Origin: Oscillospiraceae bacterium | GTDB lineage: Bacteria; Bacillota; Clostridia; Oscillospirales; Ruminococcaceae | Direction of reading: 5' to 3' | NCBI GenBank assembly: GCA_017468365.1 | Contig: JAFUIS010000021.1 | Span: 1 to 64,000 of the forward strand | Length of the DNA: 64,000 nucleotides | Shown here: positions 53,194 to 61,356 of the stretch, in pieces | Numbering within the stretch: position 1 is the first letter of the stretch | Layout: each line of letters opens with the position of its first letter | Notes under the pieces: generated by a model | Told to the model about the DNA's origin: nothing | The model's database searches: none | Seen by the model: the letters and a program-made list of their open reading frames with translations, nothing else | Program-made: the position numbers and the translations under genes

Positions 53194-53859
53194 TTATTGT
53201 TCTTCGCCGAAAAGAACTTTTGCATATGCCGGACGGAAGAAAATTTCCATCTCGTTATATTCCAGCGGAATAAAGCCGTATTCCATTCTCCAGAGAAGAT
53301 CTTTCATTTCACTGTCGTCAAGGTCATAAAAATCCATCACCGCAACGGCATAGATGCCGTCGGTCTCGACTTTCGAAAATTTTGCGTTCAGGTATCTTCC
53401 GTCATAAGGCACATGATAAACCCCGTCCTTGCCGGGATATTCGGAAGAAAAACTTTCGATATCAAGAACGTTTTTTGCAAAATCGTCCACAAGCTCTTCC
53501 GGAACAACAAGTTCGCCGCTATCGTCGGTCATTTCGTTTCCGCCGTCGCGCAAGATCTGATAGGTTCTCATGATCGTATAGTGGCGGATGTTTTCAGCGG
53601 TAAAGCCGCCGCCTTTCGTAAAGTCAAATTCGCCCCGGTGGGAAGAAACAAAAGTACGTACTTCGTTTTTAAAATATTCTTCGGTGAAAGAAAGGTCCTC
53701 GGTCTCCATATAATCCGAAGGTTTTTCATCGGCGGGTTCTTCCGCTTCGGGAACGGCGTTTTCGGAAACGTTGGGGGTGATAACGGGGGTTTCCGGTTTT
53801 TCTGCGCCGCAGGAAGCAAAAACAAGTACCATAACAAGAACAATAATGAGTTTTTTCAT
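53194..53859 (-). CDS. hypothetical lipoprotein
   Basis: A 221-residue exported protein with lipobox VFASC (Cys at about residue 17) after MKKLIIVLVMVL. A Pro/Glu-rich linker is followed by a globular domain (about residues 60-221) with no motif I recognise. The ATG at 53859 follows AAGGAGGC; the frame reaching back to 53892 has no SD. Confidence 0.85.
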   Translation of the reverse strand: MKKLIIVLVMVLVFASCGAEKPETPVITPNVSENAVPEAEEPADEKPSDYMETEDLSFTEEYFKNEVRTFVSSHRGEFDFTKGGGFTAENIRHYTIMRTYQILRDGGNEMTDDSGELVVPEELVDDFAKNVLDIESFSSEYPGKDGVYHVPYDGRYLNAKFSKVETDGIYAVAVMDFYDLDDSEMKDLLWRMEYGFIPLEYNEMEIFFRPAYAKVLFGEEQ

Positions 53860-53922
53860 AAAAAACGCCTCCTTAAAAATTGCTTTCAACAATATAGTCG
53901 CTTAAAGGGGCAAAAATGTTGC

Positions 53923-53955
53923 AAAAAAGGCGAACGGAATTTTCCGTTCGCCTTT
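53923..53955 (-). terminator. terminator of the M50 peptidase gene
   Basis: GGCGAACGGAA/TTCCGTTCGCC stem with a minus-strand T6 run. Confidence 0.88.
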
Positions 53956-53960
53956 TTGTA

Positions 53961-55085
53961 TCAGAATATTTCGCGCTTCTGGTCGATAAGTTCCATGATT
54001 TCTTTTTCGTTTTCGATTTCGGAAGAATAGGGATAGGTCTTTACGGTCTTTTCAAAAAGCTCCCGGCATTTTTCCGCAATGGTAAGGTTCTTTTTATAAA
54101 GAAGCTGATAAGCATAGGCAAGGCGCCTGCGTGAAACGTAATTTGCGGTGGAACGGATATATTTATCCAGCGCCGGAGTGTTGAGAGAATCTATCTCCGA
54201 AGGTTCGGCACCACGGAAAATTCGAAGGAACATCAGTTCGCAAAGAAGTTCGTTTCTGTGAACGCCAAGAAGTCCCGGTGCTTTCAGCATATATTCCGCG
54301 GTTTCTTCCGCCTTTTCAAAATCGTGAACGTCAAAATAATAGTTATATCTCATAACGCCCACGGTGCAGACAATGGGGTCCTCAAGGCCTTCGCCCTCGG
54401 GAAGAAAGAAAAATCCTTCCGGAAGGTCGCGCATTCTTTCCCCTTCTGAAAGAAGTCCGTTGACGTAAAGCTGAAGCCAGAAAGCGCGCATAACGGTTTC
54501 GTCTTTTCCAAGGGAAAGAGCGTTTCGTCCGTCGTTCGAAATTCCGCCCACCTGAAGGGGAATTCCGTTAAGAAGAACGTTTCCGATGCCGACGGCAAAA
54601 AGCATGCCGAAAAAGGTCCTTAAAAGTCCCGGTTCGTTCATAAGAACAAAAGCGGCAAGGAAAACGACAGCAAAAACAAAGTTTGCAATGCATCCGCCGA
54701 AATTATAAAGGCGGTAAGGAATCTTTCCTTTCCAGGGCGGCGGCATCATAAGACATTGTCCGCCGGTTCCCACAACGTTATAAAGCTTTATGCGAAGTCT
54801 TCCGTCGGATTTTATGAACATCACGTTTCCGATGCGGAACGAAACGAATTTATAACCGGTAAGAAGTCCGAAAATAAGGTGCCCCGTTTCGTGAATGACC
54901 GCCTGGATAAAATATGCCGCCAGAAGGCAAAGAAGACAGATGGCAATCTGAACGGCAAAATCCCTCGGCCCGCCGCCAAAAAGTTTTTCCGGGTCGGAAG
55001 AAATTATCATAAAAATTCCGCAAAAAGCGCCCACAAGCAGCATAAGTACCCTTGCGATAACATCTCCGGCATTTTTCTTTTTCAA
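53961..55085 (-). CDS. M50 family membrane metallopeptidase
   Basis: A 374-residue protein. Several membrane segments occupy the first 210 residues and include the zinc motif HETGH (residues 65-69), and a later GGISNDGRNALSLG corresponds to the third-ligand NxxPxxxxDG motif. The C-terminal ~160 residues are soluble and helical, TPR-like in appearance. The substrate is unknown; it differs from SpoIVFB and RseP in lacking CBS or PDZ domains. Confidence 0.85.
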   Translation of the reverse strand: MKKKNAGDVIARVLMLLVGAFCGIFMIISSDPEKLFGGGPRDFAVQIAICLLCLLAAYFIQAVIHETGHLIFGLLTGYKFVSFRIGNVMFIKSDGRLRIKLYNVVGTGGQCLMMPPPWKGKIPYRLYNFGGCIANFVFAVVFLAAFVLMNEPGLLRTFFGMLFAVGIGNVLLNGIPLQVGGISNDGRNALSLGKDETVMRAFWLQLYVNGLLSEGERMRDLPEGFFFLPEGEGLEDPIVCTVGVMRYNYYFDVHDFEKAEETAEYMLKAPGLLGVHRNELLCELMFLRIFRGAEPSEIDSLNTPALDKYIRSTANYVSRRRLAYAYQLLYKKNLTIAEKCRELFEKTVKTYPYSSEIENEKEIMELIDQKREIF

Positions 55086-55199
55086 AACGGACCACTTCCT
55101 TTCGCTTTTTCTATTATAACTTAAAATCCTCTGCCAAATAAAGACATAATGTTAATTTTCCGCAAAAACCTCACCCGACACGGTAGTTTTCAAAACCGC

Positions 55200-55221
55200 A
55201 GGGAACGGTCTTGCTGTTCCG
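55200..55221. repeat. hairpin repeat family A (imperfect)
   Basis: AGGGAACGGTCTTGCTGTTCCG, the same element as 45110-45133 with the right arm damaged. The terminator of the FAD gene follows. Confidence 0.65.
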
Positions 55222-55240
55222 GTGACGGAGGCGATTTTTT

Positions 55241-55273
55241 CAAAAAAAGAGGCGCTTTAAAAAGCGCCTCTTT
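55241..55273 (-). terminator. terminator of the FAD protein gene
   Basis: AAGAGGCGCTTT/AAAGCGCCTCTT stem with a minus-strand T7 run. Confidence 0.9.
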
Positions 55274-55286
55274 GCGGTTTGTGTGT

Positions 55287-56657
55287 TCAGTTTTTGGCAA
55301 TCTCTCTTGCAACAAGAACGCCGGATGCGGATGCATGGGAAAGGGAATGGGTGATTCCGCTTCCGTCGCCGATGATATAAAGTCCGTCGTATTTTTTGCT
55401 CATAAGGTTTTCGTTGACCTCAACTTCCATGTTATAGAACTTGACCTCGACGCCGTAAAGAAGGGTGTCATCGTTGGCAGTGCCGGGGGCAACTTTGTCA
55501 AGGGCATAAATCATCTCAACGATTCCGTCAAGAATTCTCTTCGGAAGAACAAGAGAAAGGTCGCCGGGAGTTGCGTTGAGGGTGGGGGTGATAAAAGCTC
55601 CGTCAATTCTGTCCTGGGTGGAACGGCGTCCGCGGATAAGGTCGCCGAAACGCTGAACGATAACGCCGCCGCCGAGCATGTTGGAAAGTCTTGCAATGCT
55701 TTCGCCATAGCCGTTGGAATCTTTGAAAGGTTCGGAAAAATGTTTTGCAACAAGAAGAGCAAAGTTGGTGTTTTCGGTCTGTTTTGCCGGGTCTTCATAG
55801 CTGTGGCCGTTAACGGTGATGATTCCGTTGGTGTTTTCGTTAACAACGGCGCCCTTGGGGTTCATGCAGAAAGTGCGGACAAGGTCGCCGTATTCCTTGG
55901 TGCGGTAAACGATCTTGCTTTCATAAAGTTCGTCGGTAAGGTGAGAAAAAACCTCTGCCGGAAGTTCAACGCGAACGCCGATATCAACGCGGTTGGACTT
56001 GGTGGGGATACCCATTTCCTTGCAAACTTTTTCCATCCATTTGCTTCCGCTTCTGCCAACGGAAACAATGCATTTTTTGCCGGTGTAAACTTCTTTTGCG
56101 GTTATAACTTTATAGCCGTTTTCGGTTGCCTCAACGGATTCAACGGGAGTGTTAAAGAAAAAGTCCACTCTGGTTTCAAGATATTTATAAATGTTTTCAA
56201 GGACGATATAGTTGATGTCGGTTCCGAGATGACGAACGGAAGCATCGAGAAGGTGAAGGTCGTTCTGAATGCAAAGCTTTTTAAACTTGGTGCCCGCGGT
56301 GGAATAAAGCTTGGTGCCTTCGCCGCCGTAAGCCATGTTTATTTCGTCAACATAGCGCATAAGGTCAAGAGCCTGTTTTTTGCCGATATATTCATAAAGG
56401 GTGCCGCCAAAATCGTTGGTGATGTTGTATTTTCCGTCAGAAAAAGCGCCCGCACCGCCAAAACCGCTCATAATGGAACAGGTTTTGCAGCCAATGCAGC
56501 TTTTTATTTTTTCACCGTCGATGGGGCAGCGGCGTTTTTCAAGGGAATGTCCCGCTTCAAAAACGGCAACTTTAAGTTCGGGAGAAAGCTTGGTAAGCTC
56601 GTAAGCGGAAAAAATACCGCCGGGACCCGCACCGATTATAATAACGTCATAATTCAT
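55287..56657 (-). CDS. FAD-dependent oxidoreductase with Cys cluster (COG2509-like)
   Basis: A 456-residue flavoprotein. The dinucleotide-binding motif VIIIGAGPGGIFSAYEL is at residues 5-21 and a C-terminal GLYIIGDGSGITHSLS closes the FAD site. A cysteine-rich segment CPIDGEKIKSCIGCKTC (near residues 45-62) may hold a redox centre. Family members are predicted dehydrogenases with unknown substrate. A divergent promoter pair separates it from the M20 gene. Confidence 0.85.
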   Translation of the reverse strand: MNYDVIIIGAGPGGIFSAYELTKLSPELKVAVFEAGHSLEKRRCPIDGEKIKSCIGCKTCSIMSGFGGAGAFSDGKYNITNDFGGTLYEYIGKKQALDLMRYVDEINMAYGGEGTKLYSTAGTKFKKLCIQNDLHLLDASVRHLGTDINYIVLENIYKYLETRVDFFFNTPVESVEATENGYKVITAKEVYTGKKCIVSVGRSGSKWMEKVCKEMGIPTKSNRVDIGVRVELPAEVFSHLTDELYESKIVYRTKEYGDLVRTFCMNPKGAVVNENTNGIITVNGHSYEDPAKQTENTNFALLVAKHFSEPFKDSNGYGESIARLSNMLGGGVIVQRFGDLIRGRRSTQDRIDGAFITPTLNATPGDLSLVLPKRILDGIVEMIYALDKVAPGTANDDTLLYGVEVKFYNMEVEVNENLMSKKYDGLYIIGDGSGITHSLSHASASGVLVAREIAKN

Positions 56658-56695
56658 TTAAAAAAACCTCCGAAAGGCAAAATTTTACCGAATAC

Positions 56696-56774
56696 AGTAT
56701 ATCATCAAGAATAGGATATTTCAAGTAAGCGAAAAAAATAAAAATCTTGAACTTTCCGCAAAAAAGGATATACT
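56696..56774. promoter_or_regulatory. divergent promoters for the FAD and M20 genes
   Basis: On minus: TTGAAA (56719-56724), 17 bases, TATACT (56696-56701), reading into the FAD gene. On plus: TTGAAC (56747-56752), 16 bases, TATACT (56769-56774), reading into the M20 gene. The two -35 elements are about 20 bases apart. Confidence 0.8.
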
Positions 56775-56802
56775 TTAACTATACAACGAAAGGAGAGATA
56801 TT

Positions 56803-58188
56803 ATGGGTATCAATCTTAAAGACATAGACCTTTTTATCGAAGAAAACAAAGAAAACATCCTTCGCGATATTGCAAGGCTCGTTGCGGTTCCAAGCATAGA
56901 AGGTGAACCCGAAGAGGGCGCACCTTTTGGCAAAGAACCCAAAAAAGCCCTTGAACTGGGCCTTAAAATTGCCGAAGAACTTGGCCTTTCCGCCAGAAAC
57001 TGCGAAAACTATATCGGCTATGCTGAACTTTCCGGCGAAGAAAAAGAAAAATATATTGCCACCGTCACCCACCTCGACGTTGTTCCCGTGGGCGAAGGCT
57101 GGACAAAATCTCCTTTTGAAATGTGGGAAAAGGACGGCTATATCATCGGCCGCGGAGTAATGGATGACAAAGGCCCCAGCGTCGTCTGCCTTTATGCTCT
57201 CAAATATCTTAAAGAAAAAAACATTCCCCTGCGTTATACCGTCCGCGCGCTTCTTGGCGCAAATGAAGAAACCGGCATGGGCGACGTTCAGTATTTCCTC
57301 AAAAACTATCCCGCACCGGCTTTTGCTTTCAGCCCGGACTCCAACTTCCCGGTCTGCAACGGCGAAAAAGGTATCTATCAGGGAATGATTTACTCCAAAT
57401 GCGCGCCGGAAAAAATAGTTTCCATCGAAGGCGGAATGGCATTCAACGTAATCCCGGATAAAGCCACTGCCGTGCTCAAACTTGAAGGCAAGGTTCCCGC
57501 AGCCGCCGAAAACATCGAAGTTTTTGAAAAAGACGGACTTCTTACCGTCAATGCTTTTGGAAAAAGCGGTCATGCTTCCATGCCCGAAGGTACAGTCAAT
57601 GCCATCGGCGTGCTCGTAAACTATATCCTCGATAACAACCTTTGCTCCGAAGCTGAAGCTGAATACCTCGCCGTGCTCAAAGCTCTCCATTCCTGCCCCT
57701 ACGGAACCGGAATCGGCGTTGATGCGGACGACCACAAGTTCTCGCCCCTCACCATCATCGGCGGAATCATTGGAATTAAGGACGGAAAATTCTTCCAGTC
57801 TCTCGACAGCCGCTATCCCACCAACACCTCCGGTGCTCAGATCACCGCCACCGTCAACGAAAAATTCGGCGAGCACTGCATCTGCGAAACCGTTGCCGAA
57901 ATGGAACCTTTCTATATCGAACCGGATTCCGCCGAGATCCAGACCTGCATCAACACCTATAACGAAATCACCGGCGAAAAGGCCGAACTTTATACCATGG
58001 GCGGCGGAACTTATGCCCGCGACTTCCCCAACGCCGTTTCTTTCGGTCCCGAGCACCCCGAAAGACCCATGCCGGAATGGGTGGGCGCAGTTCACTGCGT
58101 TGATGAAGGCGCTTCCGTCGAATTCCTGCTCGAAGCGCTCAAAATCTATATTGCAACCCTTATCCGTCTTCAGGACGTGGAACTTTAA
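56803..58188 (+). CDS. M20 family dipeptidase (PepV/Sapep-like)
   Basis: A 461-residue dinuclear zinc peptidase. Ligands are in THLDVVPVGEGW (near residue 88-99), the bridging Asp in GVMDDKGPS, the general base in GANEETGMGD, and the distal His late in the chain (GGGTYARDFPNAVSFG). Length and the lid insert resemble PepV and staphylococcal Sapep. Cytosolic, likely dipeptide hydrolysis. ATG 56803 follows AAAGGAGAG. Confidence 0.93.
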   Translation: MGINLKDIDLFIEENKENILRDIARLVAVPSIEGEPEEGAPFGKEPKKALELGLKIAEELGLSARNCENYIGYAELSGEEKEKYIATVTHLDVVPVGEGWTKSPFEMWEKDGYIIGRGVMDDKGPSVVCLYALKYLKEKNIPLRYTVRALLGANEETGMGDVQYFLKNYPAPAFAFSPDSNFPVCNGEKGIYQGMIYSKCAPEKIVSIEGGMAFNVIPDKATAVLKLEGKVPAAAENIEVFEKDGLLTVNAFGKSGHASMPEGTVNAIGVLVNYILDNNLCSEAEAEYLAVLKALHSCPYGTGIGVDADDHKFSPLTIIGGIIGIKDGKFFQSLDSRYPTNTSGAQITATVNEKFGEHCICETVAEMEPFYIEPDSAEIQTCINTYNEITGEKAELYTMGGGTYARDFPNAVSFGPEHPERPMPEWVGAVHCVDEGASVEFLLEALKIYIATLIRLQDVEL

Positions 58189-58238
58189 AAAACAACGTGC
58201 GGAAAATTTCCGCCCGTTTCCCGAAAAGAGATGAAAAT

Positions 58239-59147
58239 ATGACAGATCTTTCAAAAGAAATCCTTGAAAAATACCAGGTTCGAAAAACAAGAAAACAAAA
58301 AACGGAATTTATCGAACTTATGCGTGCTCATTTTCCAAACCTTAAAGTGGAGGAAGATGCCCTCGGTTACAGCCGCAATATCGTAATCGGAAATCCAAAC
58401 ACCGCAAAAACCGTTTTTGGCGCCCACTATGACACCTGTGCTGTTATGCCTATACCCAATTTCATCATGCCGAAGAATATGCTGATATCTTTTCTCTATG
58501 CTTTTGTGCTCGTTATTCCGATGTTCATCATCGCCGCACTTGTGAGCAAGATCATGAGCATCGTTTTGGATGCTGCGGACATGGTAAGCTTCTTCACTCT
58601 GCTTACCTATTGGCTGATTCTGGTTCTTATGATATTCGGTCCCGCCAACAAACACACCGTAAACGATAACACTTCCGGCGTCATAACACTTATCGAACTT
58701 ATGAACGCCATGACCGAAGAAGAACGTGCTCAAAACTGCTTTGTTTTCTTTGATAACGAAGAAAAAGGCCTTTTCGGTTCATCCACTTTCAATAAGGAAC
58801 ACAAAGAAGTGATGAAAGAAAAACTCCTCATCAACTTCGACTGCGTTTCCGACGGCGATTATCTGATGCTTATCCTCAATAAGCGTGCTCATCCGGAATA
58901 TGCCGAAAAGATGAAAGCCGCTTTCGAAGGCGTCACCGAAAAGACCGTGCTCATCGAAGACGCAAAGGGAGTCTATTACCCTTCCGACCAAAAGAATTTC
59001 AAAAAGAATATCGGCGTAGCCTCCTTCAAAAAATCAAAACTCGGTCTTTATATGGACAGAATACATACTCCCCGGGATACCGTAATGGACGAACAGAACA
59101 TTTCGGTGCTCGTTTCCGGAATGAAAAATTTCATCTCTGCCGAATAA
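58239..59147 (+). CDS. membrane-anchored M28 family peptidase
   Basis: A 302-residue M28-type aminopeptidase with an unusual insert. The first ligand is GAHYDTC (near residue 64), then two membrane segments (about residues 88-112 and 118-145), then the bridging Asp in VNDNTSGV, the acidic pair in FFDNEEKGLFGS, and the last His in DRIHTPRDTV. ATG 58239 follows AAAGAG about 50 bases after the M20 gene, so the two peptidases may form an operon. Confidence 0.88.
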   Translation: MTDLSKEILEKYQVRKTRKQKTEFIELMRAHFPNLKVEEDALGYSRNIVIGNPNTAKTVFGAHYDTCAVMPIPNFIMPKNMLISFLYAFVLVIPMFIIAALVSKIMSIVLDAADMVSFFTLLTYWLILVLMIFGPANKHTVNDNTSGVITLIELMNAMTEEERAQNCFVFFDNEEKGLFGSSTFNKEHKEVMKEKLLINFDCVSDGDYLMLILNKRAHPEYAEKMKAAFEGVTEKTVLIEDAKGVYYPSDQKNFKKNIGVASFKKSKLGLYMDRIHTPRDTVMDEQNISVLVSGMKNFISAE

Positions 59148-59182
59148 CAAAAAAGCCGCCCGAAAGGGCGGCTTTATTTTTT
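59148..59182. terminator. bidirectional terminator between M28 and ABC genes
   Basis: AAAAAGCCGCCC-GAAA-GGGCGGCTTT with A and T runs on either side, serving two converging genes. Confidence 0.92.
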
Positions 59183-59187
59183 TTGCT

Positions 59188-61011
59188 TTAATCTTCCTCT
59201 GCAGGGATCATTCTTCCGAACTGGGTGTCGAAAAGCTGTTTATAAATTCCGCCCTGTTCAATAAGTTCCTCATGCTTTCCGCACTGTGCTATGACGCCGT
59301 CGGAAAGTGCAAGAATTTTATCCGCTTCCATAATGGTGGAAAGGCGGTGGGCGATAACAATGCTGGTGCGGTCTTTCATCAGCATTTCAAGGGCGTCCTG
59401 AATGGCGCTTTCCGAAATGGAGTCAAGGGCGGAAGTCGCCTCGTCAAGAATAAGGATCGTCGGGTTTTTAAGAATGACCCTTGCGATGGAAAGACGCTGT
59501 TTTTCGCCGCCCGAAAGTTTAAGTCCGCGGTTTCCTACGGAAGTTTCATAACCTTCCGGCTGCTGGATTATAAAATCGTGGATAAAGGCGGCTTTGCAGG
59601 CGCTTTCGATCTCCTCCTGGGTTGCATCGGGCTTTGCGTAAAGAAGATTTTCGCGGATGGTGCCGTTGAAAAGATAGGTGTCCTGTGAAACCATGCCGAT
59701 TTGTTCGCGAAGATACTGAAGGTCAAAATCCCGGACGTCAACGCCGCCTATGGTGACTTTTCCGCCGTCAACGTCCCAAAGCCTTGGGATAAAATTGATG
59801 ACGGTGGATTTTCCGCTTCCGCTGGGGCCCACAATTGCCGCCATTTCGCCGGATTTTACGGTAAAATTGATGTCGTGAAGGATCTCAACGTCCTCGGTGT
59901 AACCGAAACGAACGTGTTCAAAAACAATGTCGGCGTTTTTAAGGTTCGGCCTTTTTGCGTTTTTGGGCGAAGTTATTTCAACTTCCCGGTCGAAATAATC
60001 GAAGATCCTTGTAAAAAGCGCAAGGCTTCGGGTAAAATCCACCTGAATGTTAAGAAGAGATTCCACCGGTCGATAAAGTCTGTTTACAAGGGCGACCATT
60101 GCGGTTATGGTACCGACCGTAAGAGCTGAATCGCCCATGGCGATAATAAAATATCCGCCTGCAAAATAGATAAGAAGCGGACCCAGCTGGGTAAAAATTC
60201 CCATCATCATGCGAAAAGCCCTGCCGCTGAGCTGTTCCTGAAGCCCAAGGTCGGTGACCTCTTTGTTCACCTTTACAAAGCGGTCATATTCGCTTTTTTC
60301 ACGGGTAAAAAGCTTTGTAAGAAGCGAACCGCTGACGCTGAGCGTTTCATTGATGAGCTGGTTCAGTTCGTCGTTCTTTTCCTGACTTTTAGAAAGAAGC
60401 TGCCACCTTGTTCTTCCTGCGGAACGGGTCGGCGCAATAAGAAGCGGAATAACAAGGATTCCCACTATCGCCATTTTGACGTTCATTCCGAAAAGGGCAA
60501 CAAGAGTCGTTATAACAGTGGCAACGTTGCTGAGAATGTTGCTCAGGGTGGAAGAAATAACGGTGGAAACGCCGCTGACGTCGGTGTTCATTCGGGTGAT
60601 GATGTCGCCCTGGTGCTCGCTGGTGAAAAAAGCGTGGCTCATCTTCTGAAGGTGGGCGTACATCTGGTTTTTCATATCAAAAACGATGTGCTGGCTGATC
60701 CACGCGTTGAGATAGTTGGTAAGAACCGTCACAAGCTGGGACGAAGTGAGGGTAACAAGCGCAAGAAGAAGCAGCTTTATAAGAAGCGCCATGTCTTTTC
60801 CGACCAAAGCCTCGTCCACTATCCGTCCGGTTATGATGCTTGGCAAAAGTCCCAGCACCGCCGAAACGAGTATCGTCGCAAAAACCAAAAGGAATTTTGA
60901 CCAATAGGGCGTAAGATAACCGAGAATGCGCTTTAAAAGAGCGGGAGTCACTTTCGGCATGTTTTCTTTTTCTTCTTCGGTAAGAAATCCCCGGGGATTC
61001 ATCGGAGGCAT
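59188..61011 (-). CDS. ABC exporter, fused membrane and ATPase domains
   Basis: A 607-residue half-transporter of the ABCB (multidrug/lipid exporter) type, working as a dimer. Six membrane helices span about residues 35-320. The nucleotide-binding domain follows with Walker A GPSGSGKST, Q loop, signature LSGGEKQRL and Walker B ILILDEATSALD. A single gene without partner suggests a homodimer. ATG 61011 has AAGGAGATG upstream. Substrate unknown. Confidence 0.95.
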   Translation of the reverse strand: MPPMNPRGFLTEEEKENMPKVTPALLKRILGYLTPYWSKFLLVFATILVSAVLGLLPSIITGRIVDEALVGKDMALLIKLLLLALVTLTSSQLVTVLTNYLNAWISQHIVFDMKNQMYAHLQKMSHAFFTSEHQGDIITRMNTDVSGVSTVISSTLSNILSNVATVITTLVALFGMNVKMAIVGILVIPLLIAPTRSAGRTRWQLLSKSQEKNDELNQLINETLSVSGSLLTKLFTREKSEYDRFVKVNKEVTDLGLQEQLSGRAFRMMMGIFTQLGPLLIYFAGGYFIIAMGDSALTVGTITAMVALVNRLYRPVESLLNIQVDFTRSLALFTRIFDYFDREVEITSPKNAKRPNLKNADIVFEHVRFGYTEDVEILHDINFTVKSGEMAAIVGPSGSGKSTVINFIPRLWDVDGGKVTIGGVDVRDFDLQYLREQIGMVSQDTYLFNGTIRENLLYAKPDATQEEIESACKAAFIHDFIIQQPEGYETSVGNRGLKLSGGEKQRLSIARVILKNPTILILDEATSALDSISESAIQDALEMLMKDRTSIVIAHRLSTIMEADKILALSDGVIAQCGKHEELIEQGGIYKQLFDTQFGRMIPAEED

Positions 61012-61126
61012 TGCCTCATCTCCTTTTGAAAAATCTATGTTTAAAGTATAGCACCCGAAGGCGCGCCGTTCAATTCCCGCCGCTGCCAAAAATAAAGCGC
61101 ATTTCTGTTAAAAATGCAGTATAAAA

Positions 61127-61157
61127 AAAGACGGCCGGAAGGCTGTCCTTTTTTCTT
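61127..61157 (-). terminator. terminator hairpin downstream of the tRNA fragment
   Basis: GACGGCC-GGAA-GGCTGTC with flanking A6 and T6 runs; probably the original terminator of the histidine kinase operon, now displaced about 180 bases. Confidence 0.7.
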
Positions 61158-61356
61158 AACGCCGTCGTCCGGTTTGGTTCAAGTCACATTTGTATAAAAA
61201 AACAAGGTACAGCAACGCTGTACCTTGTTTTTTGGTGCGGATGATGGGACTTGATAAGCTTTTGCTTCGCAAAATCTTAATGCTTTGCCCGACACTCGCA
61301 AACCTCTCCGGCTAAAAACGATTCACAGAATCGTTTTCTTAACGCCGTCGTCCGGT
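61151..61356. repeat. 23-bp direct repeat flanking a ~180-bp insert
   Basis: The same 23 bases occur at 61151-61173 and 61334-61356 (beginning TTTTCTTAACGCC, ending TCGTCCGGT). The second copy is the 3' end of the histidine kinase gene (its residues PDDGVKK); the first is non-coding. Between them lie a terminator and a tRNA 3' fragment. Confidence 0.85.
61196..61254 (-). pseudogene. 3' fragment of a tRNA gene with its terminator
   Basis: On minus, from 61254: TCAAGT (T loop), CCCAT (T stem), CATCCGC (acceptor arm), A, CCA, then an intrinsic terminator AACAAGGTACAGC/GCTGTACCTTGTT with T run. The spacing of loop, stem, acceptor and CCA is exactly that of a tRNA 3' third, leucine-like by acceptor sequence. 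No matching 5' part is present upstream. Confidence 0.65.

Noticed and set aside
61255-61320. 5' part of a tRNA upstream of the tRNA 3' fragment
   Set aside because: A GGAGAGG-TTTGCGAGTG stretch vaguely recalls tRNA-Ser, but it cannot pair with the acceptor arm of the fragment and no anticodon stem forms.
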